Assembly (NCBI GenBank): GCA_023664865.1 | Contig: JAMPEU010000001.1 | Span: forward strand, 192,281-256,280 | Direction of reading: 5' to 3' | DNA length: 64,000 nt | Source: Butyrivibrio sp. | GTDB lineage: Bacteria > Bacillota > Clostridia > Lachnospirales > Lachnospiraceae | Shown: positions 44,135 to 52,830 of the stretch, piece by piece | Layout of the letters: the number at the start of each line of letters is the position of its first letter | Position numbering within the stretch: the first letter of the stretch is position 1 | The notes under the pieces: model-generated | Database searches by the model: none | What the model saw: the letters and a program-made list of their open reading frames with translations, nothing else | Told to the model about the DNA's origin: nothing | Made by a program: the position numbers and the translations under genes

Positions 44135-45085
44135 CTATCCCTGCAGCAGATATACAAAATATGCGCCGTAGCATACCAACATAATAATACCGCCGCTGCG
44201 ACTAAGCTTCTGTTTACGCAGTACGCACAGCCAGAGCAGAACGGCTGCCGCTATGCAGGCAATGCTGTCGATGAGGAAAGCGTTAGAATAAACAACAGGT
44301 GTTATTGTTGCAGTAATTCCTACTACAAAAAGAATGTTGAACAGGTTGCTTCCTACGATATTTCCAACCGCAATATCCGCCTTGCCCTTGATTGCCGCCG
44401 TAGCGGAGGTGACAAGCTCAGGAAGCGAAGTTCCGAATGCTACAATCGTAAGTCCGATAAGCCGCTCGCTCATACCGAATATCCTTGCAAGTTCAGTCGC
44501 CGCATCAACCGTAACGTCGCTGCCTATTACAATCATAACGCCGCCGATAAGAATCATTAAAAGAGTCTTTAATATACTGCTCTTTTTATCGTCTTCCTTT
44601 TTCTCTTCGACCGCTGCCTCTGCCTGCCCTTTCTTCGTCATGCGCAACAGATAAAGCATGTACAGCGCCATGCCGATTAACAGGATAAGACCTTCAAGCC
44701 TGCCTACCGTTCCATCAAAAAGCCCTAATGCCGGTAAAAGCAGCGATGCTGCAATTACAATGGGGATTTCATATTTAACAGTCGATTTCTGCACAAGCAG
44801 CGGCGAAATTGCCGCGGTAATGCCTAGGATTAAAAGCACGTTCATTATATTGCTGCCAAGTACATTGCCTATCGTAATCTCCGCGCTGCCTTTCAGGGCT
44901 GCAGAAGTGCTGACCGCTGCTTCCGGCAGGCTTGTACCCATCGCTACTATCGTAAGCCCGATAACAAGCTGCGGTATTCCGAACCTCTCGGCAAGACTGC
45001 TCGCGCCCTCCACAAACCAATCGGCTCCCTTTACCAGCATAACGAAGCCCACTACTAATAATAACAGTTGTAATGCTATGTTCAT
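44135..45085 (-). CDS. Calcium/sodium antiporter (CaCA family, YrbG-like)
   Basis: It has 316 aa and ten predicted helices in two inverted repeats. The two alpha-repeat signatures are AMGTSLPEAAVSTSAALKG with GNVLGSNIMN, and AFGTSLPELVTSATAAIKG with GNIVGSNLFN. These line the ion pathway in the NCX fold. It should export Ca2+ or a similar cation in exchange for Na+ or H+. RBS GGAAGGGAG. The upstream leader has a terminator-like hairpin and a GGGAGTAG motif, suggesting metal-responsive control. Confidence 0.93.
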   Translation of the reverse strand: MNIALQLLLLVVGFVMLVKGADWFVEGASSLAERFGIPQLVIGLTIVAMGTSLPEAAVSTSAALKGSAEITIGNVLGSNIMNVLLILGITAAISPLLVQKSTVKYEIPIVIAASLLLPALGLFDGTVGRLEGLILLIGMALYMLYLLRMTKKGQAEAAVEEKKEDDKKSSILKTLLMILIGGVMIVIGSDVTVDAATELARIFGMSERLIGLTIVAFGTSLPELVTSATAAIKGKADIAVGNIVGSNLFNILFVVGITATITPVVYSNAFLIDSIACIAAAVLLWLCVLRKQKLSRSGGIIMLVCYGAYFVYLLQG

Positions 45086-45120
45086 TTTTCTTCTCCCTTC
45101 CTACTTTGGTAAACTTATAT

Positions 45121-45300
45121 AAAAAATAAAGACCTTCGGCACTTTCGTGCTAAAAGTCTCGTACTTTCTTGTATTTCCTTGCATTAAATCAAGATTTAAC
45201 ATTTAATCATGTCTAAATATTGACTCTGGAAAATCGAAAGATGCGCAAACACGGTCTTCACCGGGGCATGTTGCTTACGCATAAATAACTACTCCCTCTT
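45121..45300 (-). promoter_or_regulatory. Structured leader of the antiporter gene, possible metal riboswitch
   Basis: On the minus strand the leader has GAGGGAGTAG (from about 45298), a long hairpin around CCGGTGAAGACCG, and finally a terminator-like hairpin (AGCAC GAAA GTGC with flanking pairs) followed by TATTTTTTA (ending about 45121). AAGACC in the early hairpin can pair with GGTCTT of the terminator, as in an antiterminator. GGGAGTAG next to a cation exchanger recalls the yybP-ykoY Mn2+/Ca2+ class, but I could not fit the full consensus. Confidence 0.4.
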
Positions 45301-45372
45301 AACTTGTCATTAGAGTATCATATGTGGCTGGCAGTGTCAATAACTTTTTAGGCAGACATATATATATTGAAT

Positions 45373-45523
45373 GCGACATGAACTCATATGTTTCCACTTG
45401 TGGCATGCTCTCGCTCCGTGTAAAATCGCAACGGTACTAAGCTCAAAAGCCAAAAATCAGCTTTTTCGCTAAGTACCGGCGTTTTACAAGGACCACAAGT
45501 AGAAACATATGAGTCCATGTCGC
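45373..45523 (-). repeat. Dispersed palindromic element, copy E
   Basis: A 151-bp element in reverse orientation. Arms GCGACATGAACTCATATG (45373-45390) and CATATGAGTCCATGTCGC (45506-45523) continue inward through TTTCCACTTGTGG and CCACAAGTAGAAA for about 31 bp. The inner stem and the CGGTACTAAGCTC core match A and D. It lies between the divergent antiporter and MATE genes. The 551-bp gap 45086-45636 holds the antiporter leader, this element and the MATE promoter region. Confidence 0.88.
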
Positions 45524-45636
45524 CCAAATACTATAATTAGCAGCCAAATAAGTAGATGATTAAATAATGTGTTTGTGATACAATTAATATATTATTACAA
45601 AATATACTAAATCAGGGGAGTTACATAAACAACGGC

Positions 45637-47022
45637 ATGAACGAAAACAGCAAAGCATTATCCAGGGAAGAACGCATGGCATCGTCTTCAATCATAAGCC
45701 TGATTGGCAGCATGGCGGTTCCTTCCATACTGGCGCAGCTTATTAATATTCTATACAGCATTATAGACCGCATTTACATTGGGCATATGAAAGACGTAGG
45801 CGCGGCGGCGCTGACCGGCGTAGGCGTAACTTTCTGCATTACCGTGTTTATTTCCGCTTTTTCCGCCTTTATAAGCAACGGCGCGGCTCCGCTTGCCGCT
45901 ATCTGGCTGGGAAAAAAGGACAAGGACCATGCGGAGAAAATCCTCGGCAACAGCGTTACCTTCCTTATTATATGTACGGTTATCCTTATGGCAGTCTTTT
46001 ATAAATTCCAAAGACCGATGCTCTATATGTTCGGCGCAAGCGACTCTACCATCGAATATGCCGTTTCTTATATCTCGATTTACTTAATCGGCACGATTTT
46101 TGTAGAACTCTCACTTGGGCTTAATGCCTTTATCATCTGCCAGAGCCAGTCCAAAATCGCCATGTTTTCCGTGTTGATTGGCGCGATTGCCAATATCATA
46201 CTGGATCCTATATTTATTTTTGCCTTCGGGCTTGGAGTCAGGGGTGCTGCAATAGCAACTGTTATTTCTCAGGTGCTCAGCGCAATATGGGTAGTGAGCT
46301 TTTTGATTGGTCCTAAGACTTCCATAAAAATTAAAAAAAGCTGCATGAAACTTGAAAAAGGCATCCTTTTCAGCATCTTTTCGCTCGGCATCTCGCCTTT
46401 TATCATGCGTGCCACAGAAAGCTTCATAAGCATTGTGCTTAACCACGGACTGCAAACCTACGGCGGCGATTTATATGTCGGCTCGCTTACGATAATGCAG
46501 AGCGTTATGCAGATATTCTCTGCGCCAATCGGCGGTTTCACACAGGGTATGGCGCCGATTATAAGTTACAACTATGGAGCCGGCAATTTTGACAGGGTGA
46601 AAAAAGTATACCGCTGCATGATAGGCATTTGTTTTATTTTCATGGCGATTTCAACTGTCTCCACTATTGTTGTTCCTGAATGGTATGCGTCGTTTTTTAC
46701 CGACGATGCACAGTTAATCACGCTTGTAGGTGAGATTATGCCTGTATTTATGTTCGGTATGCTGATTTTCGGACTGCAGAACGGAATCCAGCCGACATTC
46801 CTTGCCTTAGGTCAGGCTAAGATTTCACTCTTTATTGCGGTTTTCCGCAAGATTATCCTTTTGATACCGCTCGCTATCATCTTTCCGCACTTTTTCGGCG
46901 TTATGGGCGTATATTATTCAGAACCGGTTTCAGATATCCTGTCAGCCACCACGGCTACGATACTATTTGTCTGCAATATTAAAAAGATGCTGTCAAAAGA
47001 AGCATTGGAAAAGATACATTAA
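45637..47022 (+). CDS. MATE-family multidrug/cation efflux protein
   Basis: It has 461 aa and twelve predicted helices in two bundles. Motifs include SMAVPSILAQLINILYSIIDRIYIGH near the N-terminus and GFTQGMAPIISYNYGAG in the second half, as expected for MATE exporters of the NorM/DinF/MepA type that use Na+ or H+ gradients. RBS AGGGGAG is about 16 nt upstream, rather far. Single gene, converging on the lysozyme gene. Substrates are unknown. Confidence 0.93.
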   Translation: MNENSKALSREERMASSSIISLIGSMAVPSILAQLINILYSIIDRIYIGHMKDVGAAALTGVGVTFCITVFISAFSAFISNGAAPLAAIWLGKKDKDHAEKILGNSVTFLIICTVILMAVFYKFQRPMLYMFGASDSTIEYAVSYISIYLIGTIFVELSLGLNAFIICQSQSKIAMFSVLIGAIANIILDPIFIFAFGLGVRGAAIATVISQVLSAIWVVSFLIGPKTSIKIKKSCMKLEKGILFSIFSLGISPFIMRATESFISIVLNHGLQTYGGDLYVGSLTIMQSVMQIFSAPIGGFTQGMAPIISYNYGAGNFDRVKKVYRCMIGICFIFMAISTVSTIVVPEWYASFFTDDAQLITLVGEIMPVFMFGMLIFGLQNGIQPTFLALGQAKISLFIAVFRKIILLIPLAIIFPHFFGVMGVYYSEPVSDILSATTATILFVCNIKKMLSKEALEKIH

Positions 47023-47075
47023 AACGCAAGTGAAGATACATTATAATATGTATAAAAATTAAGAGTTTGAGAAAT

Positions 47076-47819
47076 TTATTGTATAATAAGCTTCTCAAGC
47101 TCTTCTTTGCTTCCGTTGAAAACATTCATATCGATATATTCTTCGTCGCCGTTATATCCATCCAGCTGCTCAGTATCCGTGTACTGCCACAGCGTCCATC
47201 TGTTTCCCATATCTACAAACGGCGGATAATACACATTGCGTATCCACAGAGGGTAGTCCTCGAACTCTTCTTTTATATACCTTTTGTATACTTTATAAGT
47301 CGTGTATATTATCGGCTTTGTTCCATATTCCTCTTCCAGGATAAGCAGCATTTTCCTGATATGTTCCACGGTCTGCTCCTTATCGGGCGGATTTTCATTT
47401 TTATCACCATAATACTCAATATCAATTACAGGCGTTATTTTGCCTTTTAAATCTCCTACCGTATTTATAAACAACTCCGCCTGCGTCTTGGCATCACTAT
47501 CGAAACTGAAAAAATGATATGCGCCAATCATTATATTCGTCTTCGACGCTTCCTGCCAGTTATCGCTGAAACATTCGTCCACATGGCTGCTGCCCTCAGT
47601 CGCCTTTATAAATGCAAAATTCACACCCTGACTTTCAATTTTCTCCCAGTCAATGTCACCCTGATAGTGGGATACATCAATACCGCGCACGGGATATGAC
47701 TTTACAATCAGTTTGTTTATATTAATATTCCTTGTCAGCACAAGCGTTATCACTATGGCGGCGCATATAACCAGCCCCGTGCAGATCCCGACAAGAATTT
47801 TTATATGAGTTTTATTCAT
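47076..47819 (-). CDS. GH25 lysozyme-like muramidase
   Basis: It has 247 aa. One N-terminal membrane helix (about 8-30) anchors or exports the protein. The catalytic domain starts at about 45 with RGIDVSHYQGDIDWEKI and has FIKATEGSS, GAYHFFSF and TPVIDIEYYG, the strand ends with the acidic residues of GH25. These enzymes cleave the beta-1,4 bond of N-acetylmuramic acid. No cell-wall-binding repeats follow, so it may work close to the producing cell in wall remodelling. RBS AGGAAA. Confidence 0.94.
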   Translation of the reverse strand: MNKTHIKILVGICTGLVICAAIVITLVLTRNININKLIVKSYPVRGIDVSHYQGDIDWEKIESQGVNFAFIKATEGSSHVDECFSDNWQEASKTNIMIGAYHFFSFDSDAKTQAELFINTVGDLKGKITPVIDIEYYGDKNENPPDKEQTVEHIRKMLLILEEEYGTKPIIYTTYKVYKRYIKEEFEDYPLWIRNVYYPPFVDMGNRWTLWQYTDTEQLDGYNGDEEYIDMNVFNGSKEELEKLIIQ

Positions 47820-48066
47820 TAAATTTTCCTGTTTTCTATTATTCAGCAGCTTATAAACTGCCGGTTAAACTGCTGCATTATTTTGCCTATTGTTTTGATT
47901 TTATCACAACACAGCCTTTTTTTCTACCGTCTTTTCCTTATATCCTTCACTATATTTCACTTTTTTCCTTTTGCTATTGCTTTTTTTCGCCATTTTATCT
48001 ATCATCTAATAGAGGTTTAAGATAATAAACCCATACATAATTCAGAATGAACAGGGGTGTAAATTT

Positions 48067-48927
48067 ATGTGGACAGCCAATAACTGGAAAGATTATGAAG
48101 TGATAGATACCTCTTCTGGAGAAAAACTGGAACGCTGGGGAAACTATATGCTGGTGAGGCCTGATCCGCAGGTCATATGGAATACGCCTAAGGAACACCC
48201 CGGCTGGAAAAGCAGGAACGGACATTATCATAGGAGTGCAAAGGGCGGCGGTGAATGGGAATTTTTCAACCTTCCCGATGAATGGAGCATCAAGTATAAT
48301 GATTTGACCTTTAACCTAAAGCCGTTCAGTTTCAAGCATACCGGGCTTTTTCCTGAACAGGCGGCAAACTGGGATTGGTTTTCTTCTATAATAAAGAACG
48401 CTGTAAGACCGGTTAAAGTGCTGAATCTGTTTGCTTATACCGGCGGCGCCACTCTCACAGCGGCAAAATCAGGAGCAAGCGTAACGCATGTGGACGCTTC
48501 AAAAGGCATGGTAACATGGGCAAAGGAAAACGCTGCCGTTTCAGGACTTGCCAATGCTCCAATCCGCTGGCTTGTCGATGACTGCGTGAAGTTCGTGGAA
48601 CGCGAAATCAGGCGCGGCAATGTTTATGATGCAATAATAATGGATCCCCCGTCATATGGCAGAGGACCAAAAGGCGAAATATGGAAAATAGAAGAGAGCA
48701 TCTTCCCTTTCCTCGAATTGACTTCCAAGGTTTTATCGGAAAACGCTCTCTTTTTCCTTATTAATTCATATACTACCGGATTGCAGCCCGCGGTACTGTC
48801 ATATATGCTTGAAACAGTAATAGTCCCCAAATTCGGCGGACAAGTGCAGGCTTCTGAAATAGGTCTGCCCGTCAGCTTAAGTGGATTAATTCTTCCCTGC
48901 GGCGCCTCAGGACGGTGGCAGCGTTAG
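48067..48927 (+). CDS. SAM-dependent rRNA methyltransferase-like protein (RlmI/RlmL-type)
   Basis: It has 286 aa. The class I fold shows LNLFAYTGGATLTAAKSGA (motif I), VDASKGMVTWAKEN (acidic end of strand 2) and IIMDPPSYGRGPKGEIW with the DPPSYG catalytic motif IV. These are features of RlmI/RlmK cytosine/guanine rRNA methyltransferases. The N-terminal PUA-like domain of RlmI is missing, so the exact target is not assigned. RBS GGGGTG is about 7 nt upstream. The 247-bp gap before it is T/C-rich, with no gene. Confidence 0.85.
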   Translation: MWTANNWKDYEVIDTSSGEKLERWGNYMLVRPDPQVIWNTPKEHPGWKSRNGHYHRSAKGGGEWEFFNLPDEWSIKYNDLTFNLKPFSFKHTGLFPEQAANWDWFSSIIKNAVRPVKVLNLFAYTGGATLTAAKSGASVTHVDASKGMVTWAKENAAVSGLANAPIRWLVDDCVKFVEREIRRGNVYDAIIMDPPSYGRGPKGEIWKIEESIFPFLELTSKVLSENALFFLINSYTTGLQPAVLSYMLETVIVPKFGGQVQASEIGLPVSLSGLILPCGASGRWQR

Positions 48928-48946
48928 CATGCCTGTTCTAAATCCC

Positions 48947-49507
48947 TTAATAATAACGATATACATCGCCAAATGCACTAATAATACTTCCACCAATAAA
49001 AATCGAAAAAATGATAGAAATAACAATAGATACTCCTGCAAATATTAATGCTGCTTTAAAGTAATTAGATTTACTCTTCTTAGTATTTGAACCGAACGCC
49101 CATACAAATATCATGACAATGTTGACACACGGAACCATCATTATAAGATAGGTTATTATCCACTCACCCAGCGTCACAGGCTCTTCCAAATCTGTCTGCT
49201 GGTAAGGCTGTTGATAGGGCTGCTGCTGATAACCGCCGTTGTTATATGGGTTCGGCTGATAGTTATTTGCTCCTGTGTACGTGTTCTGCTGGTAGCTATT
49301 TGCGTTTGTGTACTCATTCTGCTGGTAGTTATTCGCACCTGTGTACGTGTTCTGCTGGTAGCTATTTGCACTTGTGTATGTGCTCTGATTCTGGTCGTAA
49401 TCCCCGCCCTGCGTAGAAGAACTCTGATAATAACCGTTCTGGTTATTGTCAGGAGTAGGATTATCGCTCTGTTGGTTCTGGTTCTGATACATGTTGTTAC
49501 TGTCCAT
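48947..49507 (-). CDS. Small membrane protein with Gln/Asn/Tyr-rich repeats
   Basis: It has 186 aa. ATG 49507 is chosen because GGGAGG lies 6 nt upstream. The first 105 residues are low-complexity, built from repeats such as YQQNTYTGANN and YQQNEYTNANS, followed by YQQQPYQQPYQQ. Two membrane helices follow: WIITYLIMMVPCVNIVMIFVWAF and AALIFAGVSIVISIIFSIFIGG. The hydrophobic pair resembles small DUF4190-like or Pro/Gln-rich membrane proteins common in Firmicutes. The repeat DNA is directly tandem (about 49250-49385), so length variation between strains is likely. Function unknown. Confidence 0.82.
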   Translation of the reverse strand: MDSNNMYQNQNQQSDNPTPDNNQNGYYQSSSTQGGDYDQNQSTYTSANSYQQNTYTGANNYQQNEYTNANSYQQNTYTGANNYQPNPYNNGGYQQQPYQQPYQQTDLEEPVTLGEWIITYLIMMVPCVNIVMIFVWAFGSNTKKSKSNYFKAALIFAGVSIVISIIFSIFIGGSIISAFGDVYRYY

Positions 49508-49572
49508 TTTTTCCTCCCTCATGTGTTTATGGATTCACATCGTTTGTTTTATGCGCCGTATCTAGTAGACTC

Positions 49573-49678
49573 GCAAGCACGCGCTAACGCGCTCATTGTC
49601 CGATTTCATCGGACGCTTGCTCGTTAATGGCGCGGGAAAAACAAATGACGCTTTGCGTCGCTTGTTTTTCCTCTGCGC
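49573..49678. repeat. Cluster of nested hairpins between two membrane-protein genes
   Basis: GTCCGAT (49598-49604) pairs with ATCGGAC (49608-49614) inside GCAAGC/GCTTGC. Next to it, GGAAAAACAA (49635-49644) pairs with TTGTTTTTCC (49662-49671), topped by GACGC/GCGTC and closed by GCGC/GCGC. The second hairpin resembles a terminator for the DUF2752 gene (minus strand). Base composition is more GC-rich than the surroundings. Confidence 0.7.
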
Positions 49679-49686
49679 TCATTATA

Positions 49687-50154
49687 TCATAATACCCCTA
49701 AATCGTACAGTATTTGTTTATAATATGGAAAAATTCTCTCGAAGACGTTGCCCGTGCTATAGACATAGGGGACTCTGGAAGGGAAAAATTTATACATTCT
49801 CCACATGTACAAGACAAGCAGACAAACCACGGCAATCCCGATAAGCGGCATCAGCCATTTTGCTTTTCTCCCCAATATATACCTGTTAAAACAGAAATAT
49901 ATAAAAATACAGACAATCGGTATCCCCATCGGATTTATCTGTATGGACTGCCACACTCTGCCTGTCGCCAGATAAAAAAACGACCTGGTCAGCCCGCAGC
50001 CCGGGCAGGGAAATCCTGTCATTATTACCATCGGACAAAAGGCATGAAAAATCAGATTAACCAGAACTGTATACACAGCCAGAATTATAACTGCCGGACC
50101 ATAGTCCTTAATATCACATGTAACACGTGTTATTGTTTCTTTAATCCTAATCAT
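49687..50154 (-). CDS. DUF2752 membrane protein
   Basis: It has 155 aa and three to four membrane helices. The DUF2752 signature is clear: GFPCPGCGLTRSFFYLATGR, with two cysteines, followed by NPMGIP. The function is unknown. It shares a strand with TraX-like and VanZ-like genes and could belong to the same membrane-modification group. The ribosome site is weak. Confidence 0.9.
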   Translation of the reverse strand: MIRIKETITRVTCDIKDYGPAVIILAVYTVLVNLIFHAFCPMVIMTGFPCPGCGLTRSFFYLATGRVWQSIQINPMGIPIVCIFIYFCFNRYILGRKAKWLMPLIGIAVVCLLVLYMWRMYKFFPSRVPYVYSTGNVFERIFPYYKQILYDLGVL

Positions 50155-50266
50155 TTATTCTTTATCCATTCTTTATTCCATATATCTATTACGATACATT
50201 ACTATTCTCCGGGCTTTCCTGTCAGCTTGTAAATTTAAACGGCGTCAAAAGCATTTTACCGTTATA

Positions 50267-51055
50267 TCATGCTGCCATTATATGAAGCATCAACAGCTTT
50301 ATTCCATACAGCATCAGCAGATGAAGCGGATAAAACAGGTAGTAACATGCCTTAGGAAGCTGCTTCCCTTTCTGTCCGTTATAAAAATAAATCGGGACAA
50401 AAGCAAACAGACCGTACATTTCACTCATACCCGATTCCATAAATACGGCAAGCGGCAGCCCCCAACCCCAATATCTCACTACATAAAGCAGCACTATTCC
50501 TACATATATGGTAACAGAACCAACTAAGAATTGGCAAGCAAAGGATTCCCTGAATATGTAGAATACGACTATAAGCATAACTCCCATAAACATATAGTCG
50601 GTTTTAAGAAACGCTGCCGCCACACAACATAACGCCACACCCAAAAACTGTATTATCAAATGTCCGTGCAGCTTATCTATTATGCAAAGCGCCAGTACCC
50701 CTAAGAACAGCGTAAAGTAGACGTTCTGGTTATCCATTGCGAAAAATTTCCCTTCTTCAATCGCCAAATCGAAGGGGATTTCCGAAATAATTGCAAAAAT
50801 TCCCAGCCGCAGAAGATATTTCGCACGGCTGCGCGTATGACAAAAGCCTTCCGCCGCCATAAATGCAAACAGCACGAACGCCACCCTGCCTATAGCCCTT
50901 CCGGTATCGTATATAACGTCTAAACTTTCCGTATTAAATCCCTGACTCCGCTGCATGCTTACATAATATGAAAACACTACCGCAAAAAAATGGTCGATAA
51001 ACATGGAAATATATGCTATATGCTTTAAGAAAGCGGCGCTTAATTTATTTCTCAA
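50267..51055 (-). CDS. TraX-family membrane protein
   Basis: It has 262 aa, starts at TTG 51055 (AAGGAATG upstream) and has about eight membrane helices. The TraX pattern is seen in AAFLKHIAYISMFIDHFFAV, GRIAFVLFAFMAAEGF (with R between G and V) and the LFYPLHLLMLYGI end. TraX was named as the F-pilin N-acetylase but is common on Firmicute chromosomes, where it resembles integral-membrane acyltransferases. No conjugation genes are nearby. Confidence 0.9.
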   Translation of the reverse strand: MRNKLSAAFLKHIAYISMFIDHFFAVVFSYYVSMQRSQGFNTESLDVIYDTGRAIGRVAFVLFAFMAAEGFCHTRSRAKYLLRLGIFAIISEIPFDLAIEEGKFFAMDNQNVYFTLFLGVLALCIIDKLHGHLIIQFLGVALCCVAAAFLKTDYMFMGVMLIVVFYIFRESFACQFLVGSVTIYVGIVLLYVVRYWGWGLPLAVFMESGMSEMYGLFAFVPIYFYNGQKGKQLPKACYYLFYPLHLLMLYGIKLLMLHIMAA

Positions 51056-51100
51056 TTTCCAACATTCCTTTTATTTATCATAATTACTTTATAGTTAAAA

Positions 51101-51751
51101 TCATTTAAACACCAAATCCCACAATATCTCTGATATGAACGGACGCACCAAAAAAATAATAATAAATACGGTTATGAAAACAATTGGAAATTCCAGTTTA
51201 TTTTCTTCAGTTCTCTCCTGCGCTGTAAGCTCAGCTTCCGCTCTTTTTCGGTTAAAATGCAAAAATATAATCCAGATATAATATCCTAACACTGCTCCTA
51301 AAGTGTTAAAAATCAAGTCATCTATGTCAGTACATCTAAATGTAAATATCTGCAATGTTTCGATTAGTAATGACAGCCCAAATCCCAGCAAAGCCACATT
51401 TTTCAAGGAACGGCGTTCCTTCCACAGGGCGGGCACTAAAAAGCCGAACGGAATAAACAGCAGTATATTCAATAAAGTATTCACAATATATGCCGGCGGA
51501 TCATTTACTATATCAATAATAGGTATCAGATTAAAAGTTAAATCTACCCGTATACTAGTAATGGACGGAATCCCTACCACTACGAAAACCGCCGATAGAT
51601 AAAATCCAAAGACAATCAGCAATATCTCTCTGCCGATGCTTATCGGATAAAATAACGTATGTTGTGCAATTAACAAAACCGGTATCAGTATAATGGCTGT
51701 GGGAATTGTATCTATGGCAGCCATCAAAACCCTGTATAATATCTGTGACAT
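51101..51751 (-). CDS. VanZ-family membrane protein
   Basis: The protein has 216 aa from ATG 51751, which has GGAGG 7 nt upstream; ATG 51778 lacks a site. It has about five membrane helices. The VanZ core is NTLLNILLFIPFGFLVPALW followed by IETLQIFTFRCTDIDDLIFNTLGAVLGY. VanZ-like proteins confer low-level teicoplanin resistance in enterococci, but most chromosomal copies have unknown roles. The C-terminus adds a further helix. Confidence 0.9.
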   Translation of the reverse strand: MSQILYRVLMAAIDTIPTAIILIPVLLIAQHTLFYPISIGREILLIVFGFYLSAVFVVVGIPSITSIRVDLTFNLIPIIDIVNDPPAYIVNTLLNILLFIPFGFLVPALWKERRSLKNVALLGFGLSLLIETLQIFTFRCTDIDDLIFNTLGAVLGYYIWIIFLHFNRKRAEAELTAQERTEENKLEFPIVFITVFIIIFLVRPFISEILWDLVFK

Positions 51752-51918
51752 TTCATTTCCTCCGTTAGTCAATATCATATATCCTTAGATAACCGCTAAA
51801 TTATCATTTGCCGTCATGAATTTAGCAATTTCCTATTCTACATATTATAACGGAGAAAAATTAAGATTATTGTCAATTTTTATTAAATTTTGTTTAAAAT
51901 ATATATTTATATCGCATG

Positions 51919-52815
51919 TTATTTAATTTTTTCAAGGAATATGTCATTTACAGGCGTTGGTATGCCGTGCTTTTTACCCAATTCACAGATGGTTCCGGCA
52001 AACAGCGTTACCTCCGTCTTTCTGCCCGCTTTACTGTCCTGACGCATCGATGGCTCACCGTCGGGATTCAAGGTATCTATAATGGCAACCCAGTCATCCA
52101 GATCTTTTTCCGACAGCTTTACGCCCTCTGCATTTGCCACAAGGATTGTCTCGCGCATCGCTGCTTTCATCATTTCGCGCTCTTTCCCTTCCTGCTGCAC
52201 GCTTCTGTAAGTCCCTTCACACAGCGATACGGTCTGATTCACGCCAACATTGCACAAAAGTTTGCCCCACATGGCATGCCGCATATCGGCAGGACATGAA
52301 TAGGCAAAGCCTGTTTCTTCAAAAAAGTCTATAACGGCTCTAAGACACTCTTTTCTCCCGTTATTAAGAATACCTAACGCCAGCTCTCCCTTATTGGTAC
52401 AAGTCGCAGTATTACCCGCTTTCTGTGCATCCATCTTCTGTGCGATGCAATGCACCACCTTTTCGCCACCAAATCTCGCGCTTAAGTCGTCCTCACTGCG
52501 GATTCCGTTCAAAGCGGAAATCAAAACAGTATCTTCCCCTACCAGATGTGCGACTTCTTCCATAGCGGCATTTAAAGCCCCATATTTTACCGTAAATAAT
52601 ATGAGCTGCGATGCACGGCTTTCTTTAGCCGCGTCACAATAATTAAAGTCGCAGGCTGCGCAATTGAAAGTAAAGCCTTCCTTTCTATATCTCTCAATCC
52701 TGTCATAGTCGGCAAGCACACGCACACGTTCCTTTCCCAGCTTCTTAGTAAAGAAATCCGCATACATCACGCCAAGCGCACCCAAACCTACGATATCGAT
52801 ACTGTCAATCTTCAT
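51919..52815 (-). CDS. panE: 2-dehydropantoate 2-reductase (ApbA/PanE family)
   Basis: It has 298 aa. The N-terminal Rossmann fold is DIVGLGALGVMYADFF with GxGxxG. The C-terminal helical domain contains WGKLLCNVGVNQTVSLCEGT and PSMRQDSKAGRKTEV, the usual substrate-side motifs. It reduces ketopantoate with NADPH in pantothenate synthesis, although paralogues act on other 2-keto acids. It lies 15 bp after the GT-C-like gene, with no other pan genes nearby, so the pathway assignment is moderately safe. RBS GGGGG. Confidence 0.88.
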   Translation of the reverse strand: MKIDSIDIVGLGALGVMYADFFTKKLGKERVRVLADYDRIERYRKEGFTFNCAACDFNYCDAAKESRASQLILFTVKYGALNAAMEEVAHLVGEDTVLISALNGIRSEDDLSARFGGEKVVHCIAQKMDAQKAGNTATCTNKGELALGILNNGRKECLRAVIDFFEETGFAYSCPADMRHAMWGKLLCNVGVNQTVSLCEGTYRSVQQEGKEREMMKAAMRETILVANAEGVKLSEKDLDDWVAIIDTLNPDGEPSMRQDSKAGRKTEVTLFAGTICELGKKHGIPTPVNDIFLEKIK

Positions 52816-52830
52816 ATTAATCCCCCATTC

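Noticed and set aside
49250-49385. Short direct repeats as a possible CRISPR array
   Set aside because: They are in-frame codon repeats of a protein without unique spacers of constant length.
49211-49627. Plus-strand ORF of 138 codons with hydrophobic repeats
   Set aside because: Artefact of the tandem YQQN-coding repeat read on the opposite strand; no ribosome site or family.
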